Assembly (NCBI GenBank): GCA_017475785.1
Contig: JAFVEX010000068.1
Coordinates: 1 to 42,268 of the forward strand
Source: Eubacterium sp.
GTDB taxonomy: Bacteria > Bacillota_A > Clostridia > Lachnospirales > Lachnospiraceae
DNA: 42,268 nucleotides
Reading direction: 5' to 3'
Below, in pieces: positions 27,506 through 35,610 of the stretch (its first letter is position 1; every line of letters begins with the position of its first letter). Position numbers and translations under genes: made by a program. A model generated the notes under the pieces. It made no database searches. It was not told the origin of the DNA and saw only the letters and a list, made by a program, of their open reading frames with translations.

Positions 27506-27862
27506 ATGGCAAGAATTAAAGGCGGACTGAACGCCAAAAAAAAGCATAACAAGGTATTAAAGGCAGCAAAGGGATACAGAGGCGCCAGAAGCAAACAGTA
27601 CAGATACGCGAAGCAGTCTGTTATGCGCGCGCAGGCTTCCTCTTATGCAGGACGCAAGGAGAGAAAGCGCCAGTTCCGTCAGCTGTGGATTACCCGTATC
27701 AACGCGGCAGCCAGACTGAATGGACTTTCCTACAGTGTTTTCATGAACGGGCTGAAGAAGGCAGGTATCGAGCTTGACCGCAAGGTTCTTGCTGATATGG
27801 CTGTCAACGACAAAGAGGGATTTGCACAGCTTGCTGAGATGGTGAAGGGCGCGGAGGCCTGA
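27506..27862 (+). CDS. rplT: 50S ribosomal protein L20
   Basis: L20 is a 23S-binding assembly protein and the known repressor of this operon in Bacillus and E. coli. The 118-residue protein has the standard start [19 protein letters not shown] and [25 protein letters not shown] precedes the ATG by 10 nt. It is the last gene of the operon; a strong two-way terminator separates it from the convergent aroC. Confidence 0.99.
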   Translation: MARIKGGLNAKKKHNKVLKAAKGYRGARSKQYRYAKQSVMRAQASSYAGRKERKRQFRQLWITRINAAARLNGLSYSVFMNGLKKAGIELDRKVLADMAVNDKEGFAQLAEMVKGAEA

Positions 27863-27888
27863 GAACCAGATACACAAAGCGGATTAAA

Positions 27889-27934
27889 AAAACAGGTTTC
27901 ACGACCTTTATAAAGGTTGTGAAACCTGTTTTTT
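27889..27934. terminator. Bidirectional terminator between rplT and aroC
   Basis: A near-perfect inverted repeat AACAGGTTTCACGACCTTTA / TAAAGGTTGTGAAACCTGTT, 20 bp with one wobble and no unpaired loop beyond the centre. It is flanked by A-run on the left and T-run on the right, so it works for both strands. The aroC stop lies in the T-run. Confidence 0.92.
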
Positions 27935-29039
27935 ATCGCTTCCAGACAGCTTTTACGGAGTCGAGCCGCGCCGACATGCCGGCAAGCAGAGCGTCCGCGA
28001 TCACCAGCGCCGCCATGCATTCCACGACAACCACGGCACGCGGGACAATGACCGGATCGTGGCGGCCGGTAATCGAGAGGTCCACCGCGCTGCCGTCACG
28101 GTTCACTGTGCGCTGCCCGCGGGCAATAGATGGTGTCGGTTTAATGGCCGCACGCAGGATGATATCGCTTCCGTCGCTGATTCCGCCGAGTATTCCGCCG
28201 GAGTGATTGGTCGCTTTTGTAATCTTATCCACGGTTCCTTCTGCGTCAGGGACAAAGGCATCGTTGTTAGCTGAGCCTACACTGGCAGCTGCAGCAAATC
28301 CATCGCCGATTTCCACGCCCTTGACCGCGCCGACAGACATAACTGCTTTCGCAAGGTTTGCGTCGAGCTTCTCAAAGACAGGATCCCCGGCGCCGGCCGG
28401 CATCCCGCGGACAACGCATTCGATGATTCCGCCGGCAGAATCCTGCGCTGCCATGCATGTTTCCAGATAGGCAGCCGCGGCTTTGGCTGCTGCCGCGTCC
28501 GGCATGCAAAGCGGATTCCGGCGGATTTCGCGCTCGTCAAATTCTTCTGCCGTGACAGGACCGATCGATTTTGTATAGGCCGTGACAGAGATGCCAAGCG
28601 CGGCAAGAAGCTTCGCCGCAACGGCGCCGCCGGCCACCCTGCCAATTGTCTCGCGCCCGGAGGAGCGGCCCCCGCCGCGGTAGTCACGGACGCCGTACTT
28701 CATTTCATAGCCAAAATCGGCGTGACCCGGCCGGTAAAGATCCTTTAAAGCGCTGTAATCCTTCGAGTGCTGGTCGTGATTCCGCACCAGCATCGAAATC
28801 GGCGTCCCGGTCGTGACGCCATCAAATACGCCGGAAAGAATTTCTACCTGGTCGGACTCGCTGCGCGCGGTCGTGTAGCGGCTCTGTCCGGGCTTTCTGC
28901 GGTCAAGATATGCCTGTATGTCCGCTGGTTCGAGCGGGAGACCCGCCGGACATCCGTCAACCACAGCGCCGATCCCTGCGCCGTGAGATTCTCCCCATGT
29001 AGTCGTTTTAAATATTTTTCCGAAGTCTGATCCGGCCAT
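27933..29039 (-). CDS. aroC: Chorismate synthase
   Basis: AroC makes chorismate from EPSP, the last step of the shikimate pathway, using reduced FMN. The 368-residue protein has the family signatures [40 protein letters not shown] with [14 protein letters not shown], and near the C-terminus FDSVKAVW-like [18 protein letters not shown] lies 7 nt before the ATG. It is the only aromatic gene in the window and is convergent with rplT. Confidence 0.98.
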   Translation of the reverse strand: MAGSDFGKIFKTTTWGESHGAGIGAVVDGCPAGLPLEPADIQAYLDRRKPGQSRYTTARSESDQVEILSGVFDGVTTGTPISMLVRNHDQHSKDYSALKDLYRPGHADFGYEMKYGVRDYRGGGRSSGRETIGRVAGGAVAAKLLAALGISVTAYTKSIGPVTAEEFDEREIRRNPLCMPDAAAAKAAAAYLETCMAAQDSAGGIIECVVRGMPAGAGDPVFEKLDANLAKAVMSVGAVKGVEIGDGFAAAASVGSANNDAFVPDAEGTVDKITKATNHSGGILGGISDGSDIILRAAIKPTPSIARGQRTVNRDGSAVDLSITGRHDPVIVPRAVVVVECMAALVIADALLAGMSARLDSVKAVWKR

Positions 29040-29181
29040 AAATGCCTCCTGTGTACTGCAAAAATAAGGAACTGGAGCATCGCTTACAGTCTACCATACG
29101 ACAGCTTTCGACGCAAATTCTCTGCCAGAGGCTATATAAAAATGATCTGTTATCATATATAATGATCATACCAGAAGGAAT

Positions 29182-29226
29182 ACAGGGATTCCCTGTTTGA
29201 CAAAGCAAGGCAGGTCATTCTATAAT
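29182..29226 (+). promoter_or_regulatory. Promoter of the rhomboid-like gene with adjoining palindrome
   Basis: TTGACA (29197-29202), 18-bp spacer, TATAAT (29221-29226). A perfect 15-bp palindrome, ACAGGGATTCCCTGT, at 29182-29196 abuts the -35 box and could be a regulator site. The aroC-rhomboid gap (29040-29293) holds no ORF of note. Confidence 0.75.
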
Positions 29227-29293
29227 CTGACTTGGCGAAGGATGAGAGCGCGCGGCGCGCGGTCTCACCATTTGAATAAGGAGCCGCAGTCTT

Positions 29294-30244
29294 ATGAAGT
29301 GGATAAAAAAGCTTGAGCGGAGATTTGGCAGATATGCCATCCCGAATCTGACGCGTTACATCATTTTGACATACGTCATAGGTTATGTGCTGTATTTGAT
29401 TCAGACGTCCGCAAAGATTCCCCTGATCGGATATCTCACAATGGATCCCGGCCTGATTCTCAGAGGTCAGGTGTGGCGGGTGATCTCGTGGGTTCTGATG
29501 CCCCCGTCTGATCTGAGCATCTGGACGATCATCATGCTGTATCTGTATTATCAGCTGGGTTCAGAGCTGGAGGATTCCTGGGGAACGTTTCTCTATAATT
29601 TTTATATCTTTTTTGGCGTTATTATGACGGTAATCGGGGCGTTCATCGCGTACGCGCTGGTGCCTGGCGCCAGGCTGATGTTTTCAATGGCGACAGCAGG
29701 CTCCATTCCGCTGATTTCGACCTACTACATCAGTCTGTCGATTTTCCTCGGCTTTGCCATGACGTTTCCGAATCAGCGGCTGCTGTTTATGTTTATCTTC
29801 CCGATCAAGATCAAATATCTCGCAATCGTCGATATCGTATATCTTGTCTATAATATTGTCGCGAGCAGATTTTATCCGGCGGTTGTCATTATGATCGTCT
29901 GCTCACTGGCCAGCACCATCGTATTCTTCTTCGGAACACGCGACTACAGCCGCATAAATCCAAAGGAGCGAAAGCGTCAGCGGGACTTCCGGCAGGCAAT
30001 GAACGGAGGTGCCGGAGGAAGCGGTTTTGCCGGCTTTGGCAGCAGATCGTCCCGCACAGAGGGGCAGAGTGGCGCGCGGGCGGCCGGCGGCAGCGCGCAG
30101 ACCAGAATCGCGCGGCACAGGTGCGCGGTCTGCGGCAGGACAGAGCTGGACGACCCGACGCTGGAATTCCGTTTCTGCTCACGCTGCAATGGAAATTACG
30201 AGTACTGTAATGACCACTTGTTTTCTCATAAGCATGTCGAGTAA
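29294..30244 (+). CDS. Rhomboid-like multi-pass membrane protein with C-terminal zinc ribbon
   Basis: The 316-residue protein has about six hydrophobic segments (starting around residues 22, 75, 95, 135, 170 and 195) and the rhomboid-like pattern GQVWRVISWVLMPPS followed by YYQLGSELEDSWGT. I do not see a GxSG catalytic serine motif, so protease activity is doubtful. After a Gly/Ser/Arg-rich linker (about 236-270) there is a Cys-rich ribbon: CAVCG and FCSRCNGNYEYC (about 277-305), likely zinc-binding and cytoplasmic. It has its own promoter with an adjoining palindrome. Function unknown. Confidence 0.82.
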   Translation: MKWIKKLERRFGRYAIPNLTRYIILTYVIGYVLYLIQTSAKIPLIGYLTMDPGLILRGQVWRVISWVLMPPSDLSIWTIIMLYLYYQLGSELEDSWGTFLYNFYIFFGVIMTVIGAFIAYALVPGARLMFSMATAGSIPLISTYYISLSIFLGFAMTFPNQRLLFMFIFPIKIKYLAIVDIVYLVYNIVASRFYPAVVIMIVCSLASTIVFFFGTRDYSRINPKERKRQRDFRQAMNGGAGGSGFAGFGSRSSRTEGQSGARAAGGSAQTRIARHRCAVCGRTELDDPTLEFRFCSRCNGNYEYCNDHLFSHKHVE

Positions 30245-30314
30245 CGCAATCCGCGGTCATGATCCGGAAGCCGGATGATTCAACAGATAAAGAAAGAAAA
30301 GGTAGCACAGAACT

Positions 30315-31595
30315 ATGACAAACACCAAAAAACCATTTGTGACAAAGGCACAGCTTGACGAAATCATCAAAACATATCCCACGCCGTTTCATCTGTATGA
30401 TGAAAAGGGAATCCGGGAAAACGCGGAAAAAGTGCAGAAGGCCTTTTCGTGGAATCCCGGGTTTCGGGAGTATTTTGCTGTAAAAGCGACGCCGAATCCC
30501 TTCCTGATGAAGCTTCTGAAGGAATATGGCTGCGGCTGCGACTGTTCTTCTCTGACGGAACTGATGCTGTCTGAGGCGGCCGGATTTTCGGGAGAAGAGA
30601 TCATGTTCTCCTCAAATGTCACGCCCGCGGAGGAATACGCCAAAGCCTATGCCATGAATGCCATCATCAACCTGGATGATATCACGCATATCGATTTTCT
30701 GGAGCGGACACTTGGCACGATTCCGAAAAAAATCTGCTGCAGATTTAACCCGGGCGGCGTTTTTCAGATGAGCAACGGGATTATGGACAATCCCGGGGAC
30801 GCGAAGTACGGCATGACGACGGAGCAGATATTTGAAGCGTTCCGCATCCTGAAAGAAAAAGGGGCGGAGGAGTTCGGTATTCACGCGTTTCTGGCAAGCA
30901 ATACGGTCACGAACGAGTACTATCCGAAGCTCGCGGGTATTCTGTTTGAGCTGGCTGTACAGCTTCAGAAGGAAACCGGCTGTCATATTACGTTCATTAA
31001 TCTCTCGGGCGGTATCGGGATCCCCTACCGTCCTGATCAGGAGCCGAACGATATTCTCGTGATCGGTGAAGGCGTGCATGAGGCGTATGACCGCATCCTC
31101 GTTCCGGCCGGAATGGGAGATGTCAGCCTGTACACAGAGATGGGACGGTTCATGATGGGACCGTACGGATGCCTGGTGACGACGGCGATACATCAGAAAC
31201 ATATTTACAAGGAGTACGTCGGATGTGACGCTTGCGCCGCAAACCTGATGCGCCCGGCGATGTACGGCGCGTATCATCACATTACCGTGATGGGCAAGGA
31301 AGACGCGCCATGCGACCACAAGTACGACGTAACCGGTTCTCTCTGTGAGAACAATGACAAATTTGCCGTAGACCGCATGCTTCCTGAAATTGAAAACGGC
31401 GACGTGCTGGTGATTCATGATGCCGGCGCGCACGGATCTTCCATGGGCTATAACTACAACGGCCGTCTCTGGGCGGCAGAGCTGCTCCTGAAGGAGGACG
31501 GCAGCGTCCAGCTGATCCGCCGCGCGCAGACGCCGCAGGATTATTTTGCGACAATCGATTTTACGCAGGAATACAGCAGGATGTTCGATCACTAA
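30315..31595 (+). CDS. lysA: Diaminopimelate decarboxylase (fold-type III PLP)
   Basis: LysA decarboxylates meso-diaminopimelate to lysine. The 426-residue protein has the PLP-lysine in FAVKAT (Lys 57), the SGGIGIPYRPDQEPND glycine segment, GRFMMGPYG, CDACAANLMRPAMYGAYHHI and CENNDKFA for substrate and cofactor. The set fits LysA better than the ornithine/arginine decarboxylases of the same fold, though substrate is inferred from these motifs. GAAAAGG precedes the ATG. A small hairpin with T-run follows the stop. Confidence 0.9.
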   Translation: MTNTKKPFVTKAQLDEIIKTYPTPFHLYDEKGIRENAEKVQKAFSWNPGFREYFAVKATPNPFLMKLLKEYGCGCDCSSLTELMLSEAAGFSGEEIMFSSNVTPAEEYAKAYAMNAIINLDDITHIDFLERTLGTIPKKICCRFNPGGVFQMSNGIMDNPGDAKYGMTTEQIFEAFRILKEKGAEEFGIHAFLASNTVTNEYYPKLAGILFELAVQLQKETGCHITFINLSGGIGIPYRPDQEPNDILVIGEGVHEAYDRILVPAGMGDVSLYTEMGRFMMGPYGCLVTTAIHQKHIYKEYVGCDACAANLMRPAMYGAYHHITVMGKEDAPCDHKYDVTGSLCENNDKFAVDRMLPEIENGDVLVIHDAGAHGSSMGYNYNGRLWAAELLLKEDGSVQLIRRAQTPQDYFATIDFTQEYSRMFDH

Positions 31596-31597
31596 GA

Positions 31598-31622
31598 AAA
31601 CACTCTGGAGCAGAGTATTTTT
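31598..31622 (+). terminator. Intrinsic terminator of lysA
   Basis: ACTCTG pairs with CAGAGT around GAG, then ATTTTT. Located 3 bp after the stop codon. Confidence 0.75.
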
Positions 31623-31630
31623 CTATCATA

Positions 31631-31671
31631 CAAAAATCCCCCCGTCCACAAAAATGGATGGGGGATTTTAA
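31631..31671. terminator. Terminator of tRNA-Leu(CAA), usable on both strands
   Basis: TCCCCCCGTCCA pairs with TGGATGGGGGA (one bulge), flanked by AAAA and TTTT. It ends tRNA-Leu on the minus strand and is a second stop behind lysA. Confidence 0.82.
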
Positions 31672-31674
31672 AAC

Positions 31675-31758
31675 TGCCGGCGGTGGGACTTGAACCCACA
31701 CGCCCTTGCGGGCAACAGATTTTGAGTCTGCCTCGTCTGCCAATTCCGACACGCCGGC
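31675..31758 (-). tRNA. tRNA-Leu (CAA)
   Basis: 84 nt on the minus strand, class II. Acceptor GCCGGCG pairs with CGCCGGC. Anticodon stem CAGA/TCTG with loop CTCAAAA, anticodon CAA. A long variable arm and T-arm GGGTTCAAGTCCC follow. No CCA encoded. Confidence 0.96.
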
Positions 31759-31788
31759 ATATAGGGAGAAGTCTCCCGAAACGACTAT

Positions 31789-31817
31789 ATTCTACCATGT
31801 GTCAGATTTGAAAGCAA
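31789..31817 (-). promoter_or_regulatory. Promoter of tRNA-Leu(CAA)
   Basis: On the minus strand TTGCTT, 17-bp spacer, TAGAAT, about 30 bp before the tRNA 5' end. A short GGGAGA/TCTCCC hairpin lies between promoter and tRNA. Confidence 0.72.
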
Positions 31818-31835
31818 GTAAAAGGTTACAGGCGG

Positions 31836-32732
31836 ATGAAAGCGGTTGAAAGTGTCCGGATCATGAACCGGGCTGTTGTTGTGTGCTGGAAGGGTGACGG
31901 AAAGGAACGTGCAGGCGCGCGCCTTCTGGAGGCATTTCTCGCCGCGCAGAGGAGCGGTTTCGCAGGGATTCTCGCAGAAGACATCAGCTTGCGGATGCCG
32001 GACGCTGCAGACAGCAGCTATATGACGGGCACCGCAGACAGCGGCTATATGCCAGGCACTGCGGACAGCAGCTATATACAAGGCACCGCAGACGAAAGCT
32101 ATATGCCAGGCACCGCAGACGGCGGCTATATGTCAGGCGCTGCAGACAGCAGCTATACGCCGGGCACCGCAGACGGCAGACATATACAGGATACAATAGA
32201 AAAAATGGCTGCCTCCGGAGAATGGATCACAGCCCGCACAGAGAAGGGAAAACCCTACTGGGTTCATCATCCGGAGATACAGTTTTCCGTAACAGACAGC
32301 GGAACCGTCAAGGCAGCAGCGTTTGCCGCGGCGCCGGTTGGACTGGATGTCCAGGTGCGCAGAAGGAAGGGCGTCCCAGAGAAAAGCGACGAGGACAGCG
32401 GGCGGCTGCTTCGCATTGCCAGACGGTCTTTTCATCACGACGAAATACACTGGATTACAGATGACAGGCGGCTGCTGAGGGAGCGCTTCTATACAATCTG
32501 GACAGCCAAGGAAGCGTATGTAAAATACACCGGACAGGGGATTGATAATATGTTCTCGCGCATCAGTGTGATGCCGGAGCAGGCCGGACAGCTGGAGGCA
32601 GGTACCTGGCATGCACTGGGATGCCGCTTTGACAGCTTCTTCCCGTCGGAAGACTGTACCGGCTGTCTGTGTATGGCGTCCGGCACACAGACGGCGGCTG
32701 ACGTGACAGAAGAGGGAAATCTGAATGAATGA
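31836..32732 (+). CDS. 4'-Phosphopantetheinyl transferase (Sfp/W-KEA type) with a 9-residue tandem repeat
   Basis: Sfp-type enzymes move phosphopantetheine from CoA to carrier proteins. Recognised motifs are TEKGKPYW (about 135-142), FSVTDSG, PVGLDVQ (Asp 171, Gln 173), FHHDE (Glu 203) and WTAKEAYVK (222-230). In Sfp the second metal residue of GIDIE is Glu; here it is Gln. Residues 58-120 are seven in-frame 9-residue repeats (ADSSYMPGT-like), without which the protein would be about 235 residues, normal for the family. The start may be 31836 or 31863; neither has a good SD. It overlaps tadA by 8 bp. No carrier-protein cluster is near. Confidence 0.85.
   Translation: MKAVESVRIMNRAVVVCWKGDGKERAGARLLEAFLAAQRSGFAGILAEDISLRMPDAADSSYMTGTADSGYMPGTADSSYIQGTADESYMPGTADGGYMSGAADSSYTPGTADGRHIQDTIEKMAASGEWITARTEKGKPYWVHHPEIQFSVTDSGTVKAAAFAAAPVGLDVQVRRRKGVPEKSDEDSGRLLRIARRSFHHDEIHWITDDRRLLRERFYTIWTAKEAYVKYTGQGIDNMFSRISVMPEQAGQLEAGTWHALGCRFDSFFPSEDCTGCLCMASGTQTAADVTEEGNLNE
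32007..32195 (+). repeat. Seven 27-bp tandem repeats inside the phosphopantetheinyl transferase gene
   Basis: Seven consecutive units of exactly 27 bp (9 codons) with the pattern GCAGACAGCAGCTATATG-MSN-GGCAC-like; proteins read ADSSYMTGT, ADSGYMPGT, ADSSYIQGT, ADESYMPGT, ADGGYMSGA, ADSSYTPGT, ADGRHIQDT. The period keeps the frame, so gain or loss of units would not break the gene. Confidence 0.93.
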
Positions 32733-33243
32733 CAGACGTGATCAACTGGAAGGAACAGACAGATCTGTTCATGAGCGCTTTATGCGGGAGGCACTCCGTC
32801 AGGCCGGAAAAGCCGGCGGACTGATGGAGGTTCCGATCGGATGTGTCATTGTGAGAGAAGGGAAGATTATCGCGCGCGGCTATAACCGGCGCAACACGGA
32901 CAAAAATACGCTCTCGCACGCGGAATTAAACGCGATCCGCAAGGCCTCCCGGAAGCTGGGCGACTGGCGGCTGGAGGGGTGTACCATGTATGTCACGCTG
33001 GAACCATGCCAGATGTGTGCCGGCGCGCTGGTACAGTCCCGGATCGACGCGGTCGTGATCGGCTGCATGAATCCGAAGGCCGGATGTGCCGGCTCTGTCA
33101 TGAATCTGCTGCAGACGGACGGGTTTAACCACCGCGTGGAGATTCTGTCCGGCATCCTGGAGGAGGCGTGCAGCGCATTGCTCAGTGACTTCTTTGCAGA
33201 TCTGCGCGCGCGGAAAAAGATAGAAAAGGCTTTGACACAATGA
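32725..33243 (+). CDS. tadA: tRNA adenosine(34) deaminase
   Basis: TadA converts A34 of tRNA-Arg(ACG) to inosine. The 172-residue protein has the zinc-deaminase set HAE (His 65, Glu 67) and PCQMC (Cys 95, Cys 98), plus GCMNPKAGCAGSVMNLL, typical of TadA rather than of cytidine or guanine deaminases. AGAGGGA precedes the ATG, and the start overlaps the transferase gene by 8 bp. The thiamine-operon promoter lies across its stop codon. Confidence 0.95.
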   Translation: MNDRRDQLEGTDRSVHERFMREALRQAGKAGGLMEVPIGCVIVREGKIIARGYNRRNTDKNTLSHAELNAIRKASRKLGDWRLEGCTMYVTLEPCQMCAGALVQSRIDAVVIGCMNPKAGCAGSVMNLLQTDGFNHRVEILSGILEEACSALLSDFFADLRARKKIEKALTQ

Positions 33244-33260
33244 GCCGTTCGTGATACGAT
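33232..33260 (+). promoter_or_regulatory. Promoter of the thiamine operon
   Basis: TTGACA, 17-bp spacer, TACGAT, overlapping the tadA stop. Transcription would start just before the TPP riboswitch. Confidence 0.82.
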
Positions 33261-33277
33261 GTTTTACGAATTGAAGA

Positions 33278-33393
33278 TTGCACGGGGGAGTCGGGCGGAC
33301 CCGGCTGAGAGGGAAACTGTGATCGTTTCCGACCCTTGGTACAGTTGTAGTACCGGACCTGATTTGGATCATGCCAACGTAGGGAGTGTGTGT
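33278..33393 (+). promoter_or_regulatory. TPP riboswitch (THI box)
   Basis: The conserved core is present: GGGGGAGTC, GGCTGAGAGGG, then ACCTGATTTGGATCATGCC and AACGTAGGGA, in the order and spacing of TPP aptamers. It is followed by a terminator hairpin (33400-33436), so thiamine pyrophosphate should switch off the operon by premature termination. Confidence 0.95.
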
Positions 33394-33399
33394 TTTTTT

Positions 33400-33436
33400 G
33401 CAGACAGCCTGTCAGGTCGGGCAGTCTGCTTTTTTT
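33400..33436 (+). terminator. Riboswitch-controlled terminator
   Basis: GCAGACAGCC pairs with GGGCAGTCTGC (one mismatch) with a T7 run. It is the expression platform of the TPP riboswitch. Confidence 0.9.
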
Positions 33437-33480
33437 ATATGACAGGAAAGTACTTTGTTTCAGAGAGTTTCCTGTCATAT
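33437..33480 (+). repeat. Palindromic element copy 2 (thiamine operon leader)
   Basis: Perfect 13-bp arms ATATGACAGGAAA and TTTCCTGTCATAT enclose an 18-nt loop with TTTGTTTCAGAGAG. It starts at the end of the riboswitch terminator's T-run. It matches the element at 26600-26676 in the infC leader. Confidence 0.9.
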
Positions 33481-33594
33481 AAAACCGAGAAAGCGGCACA
33501 TTGGGGGCACCACCTTGTGTCGCGTAATAAAATTAATGCAGGCCGGAAGCGGACGCTGACTCTGCGGAAGGCGGTTCTTAGAAAGGAGAAAAAA

Positions 33595-34410
33595 ATGAGA
33601 ACAGCATTAACAATCGCCGGAAGTGATTCCAGCGGAGGAGCCGGCATCCAGGCTGATATTAAGACGATGACCGCACACGGCATTTACGCCATGAGCGCGG
33701 TCACTGCCCTGACAGCACAGAATACGACCGGCGTCAAAAGTATCTTTGAGGTATCTCCTGCATTTCTGGAGGACCAGCTGGACTGTGTCTTTACGGATAT
33801 TTTCCCGGATGCAGTAAAAACTGGAATGGTATCATCCTCTGAGCTGATCCATGTCATCGCGCGAAAGCTGACAGCGTATCAGGCCAGGAATCTGGTGGTG
33901 GATCCTGTTATGGTTTCCACGAGCGGCTCCCGGCTGATCAGTGAGGACGCGGTTGATACACTGAAAAAAGAATTGCTTCCGCTCGCGGCAGTCACGACGC
34001 CGAATATTCCGGAGGCAGAAGTGCTCTCGGATCTGACCATCCGCTCCAGAGAGGATATGGAGCAGGCCGCGGAGGCAATTTACAGGCGTTACGGCTGCGC
34101 TGTGCTTTGCAAAGGGGGACACAGCATATCCGACGCAGACGATCTTCTCTTTGACGAGAATGGCGCTTTCTGGTTCTATGGGGAGCGAGTCAACAATTCA
34201 AACACACACGGAACAGGCTGCACCCTTTCCAGCGCGATCGCGTCGAATCTGGCCGCGGGGCTTTCCATGAAGGAGGCTGTCGGTGCCGCGAAGCAGTATA
34301 TCTCAGGCGCGCTGGCGGCAATGCTGGATCTCGGAAAAGGATCCGGACCGCTGGATCATATGTACGCGATACAGCGCCCGGTATCAGTCAGGAGGTACGG
34401 CAATGAATAA
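33595..34410 (+). CDS. thiD: Hydroxymethylpyrimidine/phosphomethylpyrimidine kinase
   Basis: ThiD phosphorylates HMP twice to HMP-PP, the pyrimidine half of thiamine. The 271-residue protein has the start MRTALTIAGSDSSGGAGIQADIKT, the substrate loop and the ribokinase-type NTHGTGCTLSSAIA motif (anion hole and catalytic Asp/Cys region). GAAAGGAG precedes ATG 33595; a longer frame runs back into the riboswitch and is not used. It is the first gene of the TPP-controlled operon and overlaps cytX by 8 bp. Confidence 0.97.
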   Translation: MRTALTIAGSDSSGGAGIQADIKTMTAHGIYAMSAVTALTAQNTTGVKSIFEVSPAFLEDQLDCVFTDIFPDAVKTGMVSSSELIHVIARKLTAYQARNLVVDPVMVSTSGSRLISEDAVDTLKKELLPLAAVTTPNIPEAEVLSDLTIRSREDMEQAAEAIYRRYGCAVLCKGGHSISDADDLLFDENGAFWFYGERVNNSNTHGTGCTLSSAIASNLAAGLSMKEAVGAAKQYISGALAAMLDLGKGSGPLDHMYAIQRPVSVRRYGNE

Positions 34411-35590
34411 AAGGACGTCTGTTCTGGACAATGCAATGATCTGGTTTGGCGCCGCGGTCGGTCTGGCAGAAATCATGTCCGGCACATATCTGGCGCCGCT
34501 GGGCTTCAAAAAGGGACTTCTCTCAATTATCATCGGACACGTCATCGGCTGCATCCTGCTGTTTCTGGCAGGCTGTATCGGGGGCAAAACACGCAAAAGC
34601 GCGATGGAAACCGTCACGCGGAGTTTCGGGAGCAAAGGCGCGTATCTGTTTGCGTTCCTGAATGTTCTCCAGCTGGTCGGCTGGACAGCTATCATGATTT
34701 ATGACGGCGCGCTGGCAGCGGGCGGCGTGCTTGCTCTGGGGCGCTGGATCTGGGCACTGGTGATCGGCGGACTGATCATGGTCTGGATCCTGATTGGTAT
34801 CCGAAGCCTCGGGAGACTGAATATCGCGGCCATGAGCGCCCTGTTTTTGCTCACGATCATTCTTTCTGTCGTGATTTTCCACGAAAAGAATACGACAGGC
34901 GCAGTTTCAGAAGCAATTTCTTTTGGAGCTGCGATTGAACTGTCCGTCGCAATGCCGCTGTCATGGGTTCCGCTGATCAGCGACTACACAAGGGAGGCAG
35001 AAAAGCCGGTCCGCGCGTCAGCGGTTTCGGCACTGGTCTATGGACTGGTCAGCTGCTGGATGTACGTAATCGGTATGGGCGCCGCGCTCCTGACAGGCAC
35101 CTCTGATATCGCGGAGATCATGCTGAAGGCAGGGCTTGGAATCGCAGGACTGCTGATTATTGTGCTGGCCACCGTCACGACAACCTTTTTGGACGCTTAC
35201 TCGGCAGGTGTTTCCAGTGAACTCATTTTCAAAAAGGCAGACGGGAAGTGGATGGCAGTCGCGGCCTGCGTCATTGGTACCGCGGCGGCGATATTGTTTC
35301 CAATGGATAATATCACCGGCTTCCTGTATTTAATCGGTTCTGTTTTCGCGCCGATGATCGCTGTGCAGATTACAGATTATTACATTCTGCATGTCAACCA
35401 CGAAAAGCGCGCGTTTCATCTTGGAAATCTGCTTGTGTGGTTTGCGGGCTTTCTGGTCTACCGATATCTGATGCAGTTTGACCTGCCGGTTGGCAGTACG
35501 CTGATCGATATTGCCGTCACGATGGTGCTGTGCGCAGGCGTTCACACGATCTTTGCGAGAAGCGCGGCATGGCAGCAGAAGAGCAGCTGA
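34403..35590 (+). CDS. cytX: Putative hydroxymethylpyrimidine transporter CytX
   Basis: This 395-residue protein has about 12 membrane segments and NCS1-family features (WFGAAVGLAEIMSGTYLAPLGF, PLISDYTREAEKP). Its place behind thiD in a TPP-riboswitch operon identifies it as CytX, proposed to import hydroxymethylpyrimidine. GGAGG lies 7 nt before ATG 34403, inside the end of thiD. Cytosine/allantoin transport is the alternative for other family members. Confidence 0.92.
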   Translation: MNKRTSVLDNAMIWFGAAVGLAEIMSGTYLAPLGFKKGLLSIIIGHVIGCILLFLAGCIGGKTRKSAMETVTRSFGSKGAYLFAFLNVLQLVGWTAIMIYDGALAAGGVLALGRWIWALVIGGLIMVWILIGIRSLGRLNIAAMSALFLLTIILSVVIFHEKNTTGAVSEAISFGAAIELSVAMPLSWVPLISDYTREAEKPVRASAVSALVYGLVSCWMYVIGMGAALLTGTSDIAEIMLKAGLGIAGLLIIVLATVTTTFLDAYSAGVSSELIFKKADGKWMAVAACVIGTAAAILFPMDNITGFLYLIGSVFAPMIAVQITDYYILHVNHEKRAFHLGNLLVWFAGFLVYRYLMQFDLPVGSTLIDIAVTMVLCAGVHTIFARSAAWQQKSS

Positions 35591-35610
35591 CAGAAGGAAG
35601 GACAAAACAG

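Noticed and set aside
32007..32195. Tandem repeat as a CRISPR array
   Set aside because: Units are contiguous 27-mers without spacers and are in frame in a gene.
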